This document shows, piece after piece, positions 46,601-60,299 of a DNA stretch of 64,000 bases. How positions within the stretch are numbered: the stretch's first letter is position 1; every line of letters starts with the position of its first letter. Position numbers and translations under genes: made by a program. Origin of the DNA: Luscinia megarhynchos (Eukaryota; Chordata; Aves; Passeriformes; Turdidae); the NCBI GenBank assembly GCA_034336665.1, contig CM067569.1, positions 23,285,320 to 23,349,319 of the forward strand, read 5' to 3'. The notes below the pieces were generated by a model. It had not been told where the DNA came from, did not search any database, and worked only from the letters and a program-made list of their open reading frames with translations.

Positions 46601-49600
46601 TTGGAATTGTAACAGTTTATAGATTTATTTGTTTTGGTACATGCATATGTAAGGATAAAAGAGAACTAATTTACTTTTGACTTTTTGAATAATGTGCTGG
46701 AGAGGCCCAATGACAAAACAGCGAAAGGTTTTTTCCATGGAAAGCAAGGCATGGGTGTGAGCCTTTGCAGACTCCTTGTGAAGACCAAACCCTGATGACC
46801 CTGGTTCCACCAGCTAGGACCTCTAACTGGCCAGTGGGCTGCTGGCACATCTGTGCTGTAGGCTGCATGCTTCAGCAAGTCCTAGCCATGCCAGCTCTGT
46901 GATCCAGTTGGCTCAGGGGAAATCAACTCTTGGGCAAGAAAAGTGTGTGTGGGTTCTGGAGAGACCACAGCACAGTGAAGTCTTAGGAACAGTTTAAGCT
47001 GGTGGCTTTCAGTGGGATTGAAGCATTATCAGCAAGTAGCTTCTATATTTGAGTAACTATTTACGTCTATAAATTAACATCATTGCATTTGATCAGGTAT
47101 TATGAAATATGCATGAGTGATAGTGGTTGGGGAAGGCATGAAGGATGCAGAGCTTCACACAGCTCAGTCTCATGCTCTTGACACATCCTTCACAAATAGA
47201 AATACATCTGGGTAATATGAAAAACTGTCTTGTTCATTGATTGCTCCATGGGACCTTCAAGGACTTGGTCACACGTGCAGAACAGGAGAGCTGTACCACT
47301 CTGAGTCCTTGCAAATGCACTGTGCTGAGCAAAGGTCCCAGGGATGCTCTGGCATCCAGCTTTCAATGACTTTTTGAACGCTGCAAGTTGAAGCTCTACC
47401 CACCAAAGCTGGAGTCCCCTGTGCATTGCACTTCTGGTGAATCTTGGGTGCAATTGGAGAAGCGAGCTGTGTCCTTTCCTGTGCTGCCTGTGGCGTGTCC
47501 CAGTGCTAGTCACGATTTCTTAGCTACATACTCTGGAGAGAATCACCACCCCATCTGCTCTTCAAGCTGTTTGTTTATTTTTAGGTTCGTGCTGCACTTG
47601 GGCCCCTTCCCCTGCAGCAGGAACACGCTTTGCCTCTGTGACAGAGGCGCAAAGCCTGGCAGTGACAGTTCTGGTCCACACCAGGCACTGGCATCGCTCC
47701 TTCCCCGACGGCTCAGGGTGTGCTCGTGGCCTGAAACACCGCCTTGCTCAGACAAAATACCTGTATGCTCACATGGAAATCGTGCTAGATACTCCTTGTC
47801 CTTATTTAGGGAAACCCAGAGTGATACCAGCCAGAAAGGTTTTTACCTTTTTTATGCCCTCAGACATAAATGGACAGCTTTCAGTCTACTAGAAAAATGA
47901 ATTTATACGTTTTCATTCTTGATATAATGGCAAATCACAGGACCGTATTTGTCTGCCTTCTTAATTCACTTTTTTAAACAGTGACATGGTATGCTGTTCT
48001 GATGCTCAAGGCTTACAGCATGTTATATAGGAAAATAAATATATGCTGTAATAAGGATTCATCATGTTTAGGTGTCAAATGATTGTCCAGTCTTTATCTC
48101 TCTGAGTATATGTTAAAAAATATAGAAAATTCTCGTAGTCATACTTCTTGGATTCATTATGGTTTTGGCATTATAACAGAGGGGCTAATTCACTTTTTGG
48201 AACAACTCTAAGGAGACTGTGATGTAAATGTTAATTGTTTTTAACTCCCCATTACATGATTTGGTAAAATTAATATTTAATGGAGTCAAAAGATTAATGC
48301 CAGTGTTTATTTCTAAAAAGGCAGAGATGCTGTAGGACAGCTTTTAACTTTGCTACTTCAGAAAATATTACCAAGGAAAATATTCATGCTTACAAATATT
48401 CCTTCCCTTGCCTCTCCTGAAATCTTTGTATTCTCTCATTCCTTATTCCTAAAAATAAGCCATAGGGCTCTAATAGAGACACTGATTAAATATGCTGCTC
48501 TGTAATTTATGCAAAAGTGAATCCCAACAGGAATCAGGGACTCTGAAAATCTGTTGTGAAATAATTATCCTGAATGACATTGTAGAAATGGTCCATGAAG
48601 ATGTTGTCAATAATGCATTACATAAAATTTGTTTGAAATAAACCTTGAAAATTACATGATATTCATAGGAACCTGAAAGAATTACCAGTAAACAAATTTA
48701 ATCAGCCTGATGTTATGCATACCACTCAACTTCTTATTATCTGATCATCTAGGTTTTAGAATACTCTGGGGAATGGAATGACAATTAATACTGAGAGCTG
48801 TAGGAGCTCACGTGGTGGTTTCAGGACTATCTTTTTTTCCCTCAATCTCTGTTTATCTGCAATAATTTCTTCCTGCCACATTTTTCAGTGATGCTCACTG
48901 ATAGTGTCCTGGCTGCTGTTGCACCTGTTCCCCTAACGAGAAGGCACTTGTAAACAAAGAATGAACCCACTTGACAAAGAAATTCTAGTTTTTCCCACTT
49001 ATGCAGAAGTGTTTATACCAATGTCTAGGCACTTCTGGTTGTGATATCCAAACTGCATTGTGAGAATGGAAATCAAACTCTGAAGTCGAGTGCAGGACAA
49101 ACTATGCACTAGATTATGTACAGGTTTATTGATGTTTCTTTCAGGAAAAGGCAGACCATGACAGCTCCATTGCATGTCAGTTCAGAAGAGGTGATGTCCA
49201 CTTCTGCTTGCTGAAGTCAGGAGGAATTTTGCCGCTGACTTCACAAGGAGAAATAGGACTAAAATTAGGTTCACCTGAACTCTGCATCAAGCTATTTCTT
49301 ACATCTAACAAGTTTTCTGTAAGGCAAAAAAATATGCAAAAGGACTTGATAGAAGCTTCAAATCTTTCTTTCAGTCAGTGGGAAAACAGTGCAGAATGCT
49401 TTAGCCTTTCTTATTTCAGATCATTGGTTATACAGGTGCTAGCCTCTAGGACAGAGCTGTGGTGTACACTTTCAGTTTCACACGTGCTTTGCTTAAAGCC
49501 ATTTTCTGTTCTGTGAATGTCTTTGGATGAAATTATTTGGTATTAGAATGTGTGCAATGATGTACCTGTTCAAGATAGTGTTTCACTTAATCCATGATTT

Positions 49601-52600
49601 TGGAATATGCAAGTGAGAATGCTGCTAAGGAAACCAGCCTCCTTTCACAGAGAAGCCATAAGATATTAATGAGAAATAATTCCTTCAGACTGCTTTATGT
49701 CAAGATGGCAGAAATGCAGCCAGATACAATTGTAAAAGAGCTTTAAGATCAGCAGTAGGTAAATCAGCTATTATACAGTATTTTCTAGCTTTGTCCAAAG
49801 ACTGTTTAATGTTTAGGCAAGTCACAACAGAAATGACTTCTGCAACTTTAAATGGTGAATTTGTGATTTCTGAAATATACTTTATTATTGATACTTGCAA
49901 GATGTGTTCTAATAATCCTATTGGGTCTTGATATATATTTCTGAGTCATGAAGATCACCACAAAATGTACAGACTATCTTGTATTTAGAAGTTGTCATAT
50001 GAAATAATTGTTCTTGATGGTAGGGTTGTGAAGATACTTAGAATGGAGAGAGAAATACCTTTATCTCTGATGCTTAGCTTGCTGAAGCAGGACAGTATAT
50101 GTTAAATGTGGCACCTGCCCATATTCCATTTCAATGTGTGCTAATCTGGATGAAAATTGGTAAAAAAAAAATCTGCTTCACAGAATCTTTTTTTCAGGTC
50201 TTTTATTTGTTTCTATTTTTGTTTTCCATGTTCAATAGTTTTATTTTTGTATCACCTTAGCTGAGCTGTGGAAACTTATAATGAAAGTTAAATACTCAAG
50301 AAAAATACCTATTTTCCTGTTCTTAGAACACTGAAAAAAATTCATTACATTAATTTTAAAAATCACATTACTTTGGGCCTGAAATCAATTAAATGGTGAG
50401 GGACAAAATAACATTTATTAGCCAGATAAAAATGTCTTAACCTGTCTCTCTGAGGGATGATGAAAGAGGCAAACCAGCTGGCATCAGGAGATGTGATTTA
50501 GGTCTAGTATAATTGTATCTACTTGAAGTGGTGTCTTTGCTTAAGTGATGCAGATTCATATTAACTGAGATAATATTTAGTGCAATCCATTTGCAGCTTT
50601 TGCTAATAAAACCTTTGTGTTAGTAAGAAGTGAGAGACAGGATGGGACTGCAAGCATTTAGGACTAGGCTACTAATTTACAATCACCAGATGCCTTGCTA
50701 GGTTTTAAGGGATCCTTTTGAGTTTTATTATTTAAGTATGGAGAGGAGAGTGAAAGCACATTTAAACTCAAGAATGTTAGATGTCACTCAAGTTGGATAA
50801 ACTTAACTTTGAAGAAGAGAAAAACTGTGGTTTGAATTACAAGGCTTTTATTATATATATATCTGTACCAAAGTCAAACAGCAGATTAGTGCTAGATTGT
50901 TTTGATTCCAAGCTATGAGTGATCCACATGCTTGGAGTTCAAAGATGTTTGTTAGCTTTTGTCAGGAATATCAGTTCATGTTTGCTGGTACCCTTGCAGT
51001 AAGAACTTGCATGGAAGTTTTCTTCTGTCAATGCATGGATTGCACTGTTGAGATAGTAAGGAAATCTCTAATAACTCCCTTTATTCAAGTCCTTTAATGA
51101 AACAATTGGTCAAACCCCTTCAATGATGATTTGGGTTGATAGGTCTTTATAGGAGTTGATAGTACTTTGCAGATAATAAGGGCCACGATTTTCAAGTCAT
51201 TTGTATGACTTAAAATTTCTACCATTCTTTTTCTCCCAGCTGAACTGAAGTGCTGTCTACAGAAATAATGTGAAATGTGGTGCTCCTATCTTGTTGCCAT
51301 TCATTTTTTGTGGTGTGCTGTTAAAATTGGTTCCCTTGCTGGAAAAATAACTATGCTAAACTGCTTAGTTATCTATGCTCTCTTATATGTACTAAAATTT
51401 GGAAAAAAATTAAGGACTGTGAATACAGGTAGAAGAGGTTCCTTTGTTTTTTCACATGAGTAGAAGAAACTGTGATTTTAATACCAAATAAGTTTCAGGA
51501 CAGGCATTTAGCTAAGCTGTTTCACGTGAAGTGCTCAAAATTGAAACTTCACCCATTCGGGGCCATTTAGAAATACTTTGTCTGGTGATTAACCTTTGAA
51601 TTGTCCAGTACTGCTAGAGAACACTAGTCTTAGACTAGGTACCAGACTCCTCTCACCCTAAAAGCACTATGCTTATCTCTGACAAGCAAATTTTTATTAC
51701 CTTGTTAGCTTCATGAAGTTAATAATACTCAGCAGCACTGGCACAATGGTGAATGTGAAGAATGTGCTATCAAGGCCATGGTTCACTATTGCATGAAACC
51801 TGAACATGGCAACCTATTGCAGTGTGTATTAAACACAGCTGAAGTGTTTGGTTTTGATATGGGAGGGATGTGGAAATACTGTCTTAAGGAGAACAGCATC
51901 ATCTTCCTGTTTTAAACTTTGATTTCTTTGAATTTTTTATCCTTTTTTTCCTCCCATCTTAGCAATGCTACCATCTTCATCAAATTTTATGCATGCTTCC
52001 TAGGTACACATTTTGCTAGGCACCAAAATGGAGCAGAAGAATTTCAGATACTGGTAGACATTCAGGCATTCTGTTCCTCAGTTTTTCTGGATTTGACTAA
52101 ACCCTTTTGTGTCCCAGTCTTTGATGCCACTCTTAGTTGGCCTTCCTGCTCTATTACCTTCCATTTGACATCCTGAAGCTTCTTCCCTCCTTCAAACTGT
52201 CATTAGCCTTTCCTGTAATATCTCTGTGACCTTCCCTTTGGGAAATAACTGAATCCAGCAATATGTCTTCTGAGTGAATATGTCAATTTTTCAAGGCATA
52301 CCTGTCATTGCTTTCAGTATCATTCGAGCACAAGGCCTTTGGTCATCTTGCATGTTTGTTTCTCTCTTCTGTAGTTGTTCTGATTACCATTGTCAGGACT
52401 GGCCTCAGTTGCAGAAGCAGGAGCCAGGTTTTGTGTGTGGTAGCCTCAGAAGGGCTGTTAGCTTGGAGTGCTCTGCCCATCAGTCACCAGCCTGTGAAAC
52501 TCCCCATGAACACACTCTACCTGCCCTCGGGTCTGAGAGCTCACCCCTGCACCAGGCTGCCTCCTGACACCTGGGCTTTTGATGGCAAGCTGCTGTGATG

Positions 52601-54515
52601 GCTGAGGTCAAATTATAAGCCCAGAGATGAGTGAATCTGCCTTTTCAGAAATCAAACTTTCAGGCTGTGAGGTAGTGCCATCACTTGGGGATGTGATGGG
52701 AGCTTTTTTAATTATGCAGATTTACTTGTTGCTTATCTAGTTCTGTGTTTGTCCATATGTGTTTTTTCTTGTTTTAATCTTATAATATGTGAAATTGGAA
52801 CCAGTTTCATTCTTTACACCTTTATCAGACCTATTTGTACACATCTTTCAGTGATCAACTGAAACTTAATGCATTCACGTTGGCAGAGTCAGGGAAAGCA
52901 TTGTCCTTTTCATGCAATGTACTTGAGAGCTCAAAGTAAATGCTGTTCAGGCAGTCATAGTTGAGGCACTCCAGGAAAGCTGTCATGATCAAACTTATCG
53001 ATGCAAGCCTAAACTATTTGGCAAATTTTTGTAATTAGCAGACCTCTGAACAGAAGAGCAAGCCAAAATATATGTAAATTCATAGAAAAGCTATCTATGA
53101 TTACTCAGCCCATAATATTTCTCCAGCAAGTGTGTGTTTTTTTTTTTTCTGTTCTCTGACCCAAATAGTTTAAGTCATGGTCTTCTCTGTCTGCCTTAAA
53201 ATAACTATAGCAGTCAGCTGTGAGGTGACCACTTCTGAGCAGTGGATAGAATAAGTGTTTTATGTGTATGTACTGAATACTAATGTTACATTTTGTATGT
53301 CTGAATGACAGACTACATACACACACATTTAGGTAATAAATGTAAATATAAATAACATTGGACACACTGACATGAAACCTATCCTTGTAAGCACTTATTA
53401 ATGCTTCTGTTTATCTGTGAAATTAATGTAAAATCTCATAGTAGTAAAAAACTAAGTTTTTTTTAATGAAGGTTTGCAGCATCTGTCCATGAGTTTTGAG
53501 GAAATGCTCCATGCTCTTGAGGAATGCCTGTGCTGAACAAGGGAAATTAATGCAGCCAGTGGTAAGAAGTCCCACAACTGGCTATTGTCTCCATTATCAC
53601 TGAAACAAGGTTTTGTACCTTTCACATATGTGCATATCCAGTTAAAAATAGCCATAGACAGATAAGAGCAAGCATCCCATTTCTTCCACTGCAGTTTATC
53701 GTGTTTGCTGTTTGATAAAACTCAGAAGTAGATGCCATGACCATTGATGTCACCTGAATTTGTGGACTGCAAGCAGAAATACCTGTAGCAGAGCTGGCAT
53801 GTTTTACTCTGGGTTCACCTTTGGCTCTTTTGTAAAACATTGGTTTGTGTCAGTTGTATCATTCTGCATTTTAATAAGAGATGGCTAAAACATTCAAGTG
53901 CTTCAATCAAATACACGAGTCTTGGGGGTTTTCCTACTGACACTGGCAGTAACTCTATAATAGCACTTTGAGGATGAGAGCTATACTCTTGGTCAAAACT
54001 GAGCTACTGTACATGGACTTATAGTCCAGTGTAAGAATTGAATCTTTTTCTTTGGGAAAACAGAAACTTGCTAGTGGGCTCAAGTGTCACTTCAGGAAAA
54101 CATGATGGCATTGTATGTGGCAATATCATGGTATTGTTCTACTGGCAATAGAATTTCCAGCTGGTGGAGGTGTAGAAGCCTCAAATATGAGACTGTGTTG
54201 TTCTAATGCCAACATTAAGCTTTCTCTTTATGCCACACAATGTGTCTTTGGAATAATGATGGAACAGTGGAGGTAAAGCACAGCACACTGTGCTCCTGTT
54301 CTTGACACATTTGTGGAGTTTGCAATACAAAAATTTGCACAAGCTCACAAGGTGTGATGCTTCCTGGCCCTTGTGATATATTGTGAGAATAAGCAAAAAC
54401 TACTTACTGAGATCTTTTTGACCTGAAATGTTTGTGAAACCTAATAAATGTATAAAAAATGTGTCCATAATCCGTCTGAGTTATTTGCCCTGGTAAATAA
54501 TATCTTGTAAATGAT
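43690..54515. other. Gene-free sequence with a few GC-richer patches
   Basis: About 10.8 kb with no recognisable gene. Patches at 44,880-45,560 and 47,260-47,800 are less AT-rich and allow reading frames of 193 and 170 codons, but these show no domain and no supporting splice or family signal. A (TA) run is near 50,852. Confidence 0.65.
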
Positions 54516-54768
54516 AGAATAATTTAGTTTGGAGAAGACCTTTAAGATCAAACCTAAAGGTTAACTCAGCACAAACCCATGTCTTTAAGTGCCACAGCTA
54601 CATGTTTTCCCCTCCAGGGATAGTGATTCTACCACTTCCTTGGAGGGCCTGCTCCAATGCTTGATAACTCTTCTGTGGGAGGAAGTGTTCTCTAATATCC
54701 AATCTAAACCTCCCCTGATGAAACTTGAGGCCATTTCCTCTTGTTCTGTCTCTTGTTGAACGAATTAT
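54515..54768 (-). mobile_element. CR1 LINE 3' fragment
   Basis: Reverse complement of a CR1 tail: 'tagaataatttagtttgg', 'agaagacctttaagatc', 'cctccagggatagtgattc', 'ttctctaatatccaatc' and 'ttcctcttgttctgtctc'. About 250 bp, moderately diverged. Confidence 0.85.
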
Positions 54769-54769
54769 A

Positions 54770-57700
54770 TAAAGCAATTCTACCAGTGTGAGGATTTTAT
54801 AAGTGATTGTGGAATTTCTTGCAAGGGTTTGGCCAGTTACCAGGTTATGTAATTGTATGAGTATTATTTATGATCACTTTATTTATGGCTATTGTTTTTA
54901 GTACCTGAGAAATCTGCTACCAACTGAATTTCTGGTAAATTTTTCCCCGTGATGGGTGGGTAGTACTTGGTTTTCCCACCAGATGTAAGATGTTCAAGCT
55001 ATCAAAAAATAGCTTACTTGTTAAGGTGAAACAAGACAAGTTGGAAAAAGGTGCAACAGCCAAGAAAGTGGATGCAGACACACAGCATATCTTGCCTGTA
55101 ATTTCAGATCCCAGCAGTGAGGGAGTTCAACCTAATTTGAATGCTTACTGTAAACAGCATTTGTGTAAGATCTATTTTATTAGGGCACTATGAAAACAAA
55201 TTTAAAATAATCTAGAAATTAAGACTCTTCTTTCTTTGGGGCAAAATAAATACACTGGGGTGGAATAAAAACCCTGTTAGAGTGATTGGAGATGGAACTG
55301 AATTGCAGATCAGAATCAGACTTAAATAGTTTGCCAATCCTTTTTCAGACATGTTTTTCTTGTACAGATTCAAAAGCAGGGACAGATTGTGTGTAGTCTT
55401 TATTAAACCTCAAAACTGAGGGTCCCATATCTCACTGTGGTATTGATGCAATCTGTGCCTTATCCATGCTCTTACAGGAGGAAAGAGAAACTTAGTTACG
55501 TACCTGGGAAAGAAGGAATGTAAGGAAAAAATTAAAAACATCCTCTGAAATGTAGTGACTCCAAGTGCTTTAGAGATGGTATGTGAATGGTGTTTTATCA
55601 TCCAGCTTGCTGTTCTGTGTGAAAAATGTTTCTCCATATAATGTGTATTACACACTCAAATATACATAGGTACACATCCGAGTAGATATTTATATGAATT
55701 CATTTGAGCTCTTGGTGATAGTAACTATATTTTTAATTAAATTAAACCCAGTCAGTATAATTAGTAGATTTTGCTAGGACTTACCACTAGATGATGTCAG
55801 GATTGAGAAATATTAAAGGAAAAACATGCATAAAGATGTAAATTTTTCTTTGAATTCCCATATCATATATCCTCTCCAGACATTCTCTCAAACATGAACA
55901 GTAATTGGATTCCTTGGTTGTGCCTTTTGGAGGAAGCAATACATTAGATTAATGGTACTTTTAAAATTAGAGTGCATCAGGAGCAACTCTGAAGACTTTG
56001 AAATGCAACAGGACAACTAGATAGCTAGTGTGTGTTTGCTCATCTCTTTCTACTTGAATGATAATTCCACTGATGTGTTTTATTCCTTTTCCACCTCTCT
56101 CAAATAGTACTGAGTAGGTGTTTTTATTTCAAGAAGCAGCTGAGAGACTGAAAATCCTATATCTTCAGTCACAAGCCTTGTAGGAAAATAATCCACTACC
56201 AAGTTAAAACAAGTGGAGATGAAGTTTGGGTCATGTTTCATAAAGTGAGGTAAAATTAACATGTTAAAACTGGGAAACAGAATGGAGTGTGAGCCATCAT
56301 CAACAACAAATACAGTCCAATAGAGAATATAGGAACTCCAGGAAAAATTTATTAATGACAGGATAAGAAAGTCGTGGAGGCAGAAAAAAATAAAGAAAAT
56401 TAGTTATAAATAAGGATTTAGGGTGGGTGGGGTGTTAGAATAAAAAAATGCCTAATAATTACCGGATTTATTTTCTCTTAATTCAAAGTAATTGAATTAC
56501 TTGGTGTGGTATGTGTAGGATAGTAGAAAAATAACAATAACAAACATTGTCTGATTTTGAATTGGTATTACCTATTTTGACTATTTCCCACAATTCATCA
56601 AGCTTGTGACTAGGCCATTACACTGCTGCTAAAAATAGTTAAGATTTCTTCTGTTTCCCACTAGGTATAAGAGGTAACCGTTTTTACTGTCAGAATTGCT
56701 TAGGGACACTTGCTTTGGAAATAAGTCTCCAATTTTCAGGACTGGCTCTGGAGGAAACTTGTTTATGAATCTAACAGTGCTTTGGGAATTGTGTGGGCCC
56801 CAGCATAGCGTGTACATATCACCATGGACTTCACAGTCTCACAGACAGATAATTCTGCAAAGACAGCAAGAGAATTCTGATGATTAAAACTCTCTATTTC
56901 AGTATCTTGTTCAGCATCTTGCTGATCTGGAACCCTGATTCATTCCTGCAATATATTTTGATTCACGAAGAAAAGAAAATTAGAAGGTGAATAGTACAGC
57001 AGAGTAAATAGTGGTATCACATCTTGGTTGCCATTATACACAACAAAGCTGTAGGAGGAAGAAATCCTTTGTGAAAAGGATATTAGTAATTCTAAAGGGC
57101 CAGAAGTCTGTAATGCCAGAGAAAATTAGTTGGTTAAATAGGAAGTGACAAAATAGTTGGTAGGTGCAGTTCACTCTTGCCTCTGAAATGTCATGTTTGA
57201 CACTTACTGCTACCAACTGTTCTGGCTTTATTTTGTGATTTAAAAAAGCTGTGAGTCTGAACCTTTTAGGTAAACATAAGCTGAGTCTAACATTTTGTAA
57301 TAAAAGTACAAAAAATTGTGCATCTTAAGAGCTGAAATGTAAGCTGACAAATTGAACCACAATATTGTCAAAATCAGTCTTGGGAATCTTTGATCTTGAT
57401 CTGGATTGATGGTTTTGAAATGTGGGGTCTTCCAATCAAACCTGACAGGAAATCTTTTTATGCACCTGTGGCTCACTTAACAAATAAGAACCTTTTCAGT
57501 GAAATATGCTATTTCTGATGCATCTTTTCAACAGAATTGAAATGAGAATGTAACTGAGGATGGCTCCTCTTGTCTCCATAGCCATACCTGTTTAGGCCAC
57601 TGCTCTGGGCTGGAGGTTCAAGCTCTGCTCTGTCTTTGACTCAAATTATTGGAAGCCTGAGGAGGGTACTTTTTTGTCAGTCACAATTGTTTTAAATAAT

Positions 57701-60140
57701 TCTATAATCTAACTCAAAGAAAAGCTGAAACACTGTATAGTGGTTAAGACCTTGTCTGGCACATAGGAAGAATATGAATTCAACTTCAGAACTGGTGTGT
57801 ATATATACTATATTCATGGAAAGCTGGCTGTTGATCTGCTTGTTATCTGCAGATGGATATGTCTGTCCCTATCTATGTGTGTTTCTATCTGTAAAAACAT
57901 TTCAGAAGGTCCTGGAGCTGACCAAAGACTGAAGAAACCAAGTGAAAGGGGCCCAGAATTTTTGGAAAACTGCACCCTGTTATCACAGCTAGCCCTTCTG
58001 GCAATACTGGTTTTCCAGGCTTAAACCATGCTGGACTTGCTCTTCCCATCACTGCTGATAAATGCCTTGTTCCTGAGGGCCAGCAGCTTGCAATCTCTCA
58101 CGATTATTACATTCTCCACTGAGTTTTCAGAGATGATTTAGATATGCATACCAATCTAATAAGTCATTCATGTATGTACTTGCATTCCACTGTAAATTTT
58201 CTACATAAACATTTACTGTGAAGCTGTGAAGTTAAGAATCATTCTCTTGTCTCTGCTGTAAAGTTGCTGTGAGTGAGAACTCAGATGGTGTATGGATTGA
58301 AATATAAAGTGGAAAAGTGTCAGTATGTTACAATGGTGCACAACAAGTTGATTTCTTCTATTTTGCATCAGCCCTGTCACAGAGGTTGCTTCAGTGCTGC
58401 TGCCCAGAAGCTGTGTGGGATGGGGGCTGTAGCTGAGCTGCCAGACTAATCTATCCTCTCAGGGCACATCTCAGACTTATTTGCAGTCTTGAAACTGGTA
58501 CTTGACAGTGCTAAAACCCTGCAAGTCACTTGCAGACTATGTCCTGGATCCAAGATGCACCTAAGTGGAGCTTAATGTTCAGTTTCACCGTAGTTCAGTC
58601 TGTCCTGGGGAAGAACTGTGTGCCTCGCATAGTGGAAAAGGCCAGTCTGTTTTTCTGTGAGATGTAGAGGTTTTTGCCATTTGGTATATAGCAAGTGAAA
58701 TGGTAAAACTTGGGGGAGGGTATTAAGATAAAGAGAGAAAAAGCTTCCAAGTAGCTCTTGACAGATGGTGCTTGAAAATGAGTATCTCTTTGGCACCATG
58801 AATGCTCCCTAAGGGGTTCTTCATTCTCCAATTCTTTCCCCTTTCTTTTTTCCCTTCGCTTGCTCCCTGACACTTCCCTTCATTTGCTGTAATTTAAATG
58901 AAAGTGCAGAAAAGGCATATTTGGTTTTAATATGTAAAGAGCTACTCCTGGGTTTGAAGCAGCCATTTAACATGCAGGTTGAGTGAAAAGAGAAATGGAG
59001 GCTGGCGCTGCTGGCTGTCAGTTCCTGCCACAGCAGTCGCTGCCATTGCTTGGCTGCTATCAAAGATTCATCAGGGGGGAAGTCTCTGCTTTGCAGACAA
59101 AAATAACAGATGGTGGTTCGTGTTTGCCTTACTCCGGGGGCCCTGCCACAATACACGAGGTCCAAGAGAATTTGAATTACTGGGGGTGGCTGCTTTCTCT
59201 GTGTGTGTTCATGCATATTTGAACAGATTTTTTGTTTTTGGATTTTATAAACTTGCTAATGAATTTAATGATGAACCTATAGATTTCCTGAGATGCTTAC
59301 ACGATGTGTTGGTTTTGAAGTGAGTTTTAATTAAATTTTCCAGCACTCATCCACAATTTAGCACTGTTCTGTTGCAAAACAAGCTTCTTGCCACAGGTGG
59401 CAGGGCATGGATGTGACTCAGAAAAAAAGCTCTCCCTGCTGCCAACCCAAATAAACATGGTTCATTTTGGAAAACTACTGATCACATTTTTGTCTCCAGC
59501 AAACTGAATACTGTATAGGCAAAATAAATATCTGTTTCAGTATGAGGTAAGTAAAACAGAATAGGATAATTAAGATTTGAAATATCTTTTTTCTCTCTTT
59601 AAACTTGGATATTTTTTTCTCGGAACTCACTGGCTTAATCTTTACAGAGAAGTTCTGCTATGTAAAATTTAACATCAAACTCCTCAAAGAAGTGCCTCAA
59701 ATACTGTGTATGTCCAAGGAATACGACCTTTAGCCTTTTTGTCTTAGGTATTTTCAACGTTTTGTTTCCAGTTAAGTGACTTATTTGGTATTCAGACTTA
59801 GGTTTAAAAACCAATCACAGCGTGTATGTGAGTGTGCAGCCAGTGTGTTTATGTTGATCAAGTATCAAGTTAAAGAATTGCAAGAGCGCTGATGAGAAGT
59901 CAGCCCCAGATCTAGATCCTGTCTGTTGCCTGGTTCCAGAAGGAGTCTGTCTGAGACTCAAATACCATCTATGTGTATTTGGTCAACTTGTGTTCACCAT
60001 GCTGGCAGCTCACGTTTGGCTCCCCCACACGGGTGAGTGTGATGGCCATGTGTGGGACACCTCTCATACTGAGGTGCTGTGTGCCAGGCAGTGGTTTTTC
60101 TCAATTTAATGCCCAAAAAACATTGAGCAAAGGTTGGTAA
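54770..60140. other. Gene-free AT-rich sequence
   Basis: No gene, RNA gene or assignable repeat. One CpG-retaining patch (58,980-59,320) is listed separately as a possible regulatory element. Confidence 0.65.
58980..59320. promoter_or_regulatory. Candidate conserved regulatory element
   Basis: A complex, non-repetitive stretch with about six CpGs in otherwise CpG-poor desert, a TCF/LEF-type ATCAAAG at about 59,060, an E-box CAGATGG near 59,108 and homeodomain-type TAATGAA/TTAATGA sites near 59,260. Reading frames stay open on both strands (114 and 131 codons) with no recognised domain. The role is inference only. Confidence 0.25.
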
Positions 60141-60142
60141 TC

Positions 60143-60295
60143 AGAGAATATACTGAGTTGGAAGAGACCTGCAAGGTCTGAGTGCAACTCGTGGCCCTGC
60201 ACAAGACCTTGCCCAAGAGTCTCGTCATGTGCCTGGGAGTGTTGTCCAAACACTCCTTGAACTCTGTCAGGCTTGGTTAAAACCCTGCACTAAAA
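60143..60295 (-). mobile_element. CR1 LINE 3' fragment (different subtype)
   Basis: Reverse complement of a CR1 tail with 'tactgagttggaagagacc', 'gtgcaactcgtggccctg', 'gtgcctgggagtgttgtcc', 'aaacactccttgaactctg' and 'tcaggcttgg'. These blocks mark a different CR1 subtype from the other copies here. Confidence 0.85.
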
Positions 60296-60299
60296 ATGT

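Noticed and set aside
47388..47900. 170-codon open frame
   Set aside because: No recognisable family or motif; overlapping frames are equally open. Kept only as a compositional patch.
58821..59323. Opposed open frames of 131 and 114 codons
   Set aside because: Both strands are open across the same bases with no domain. More consistent with a non-coding block.
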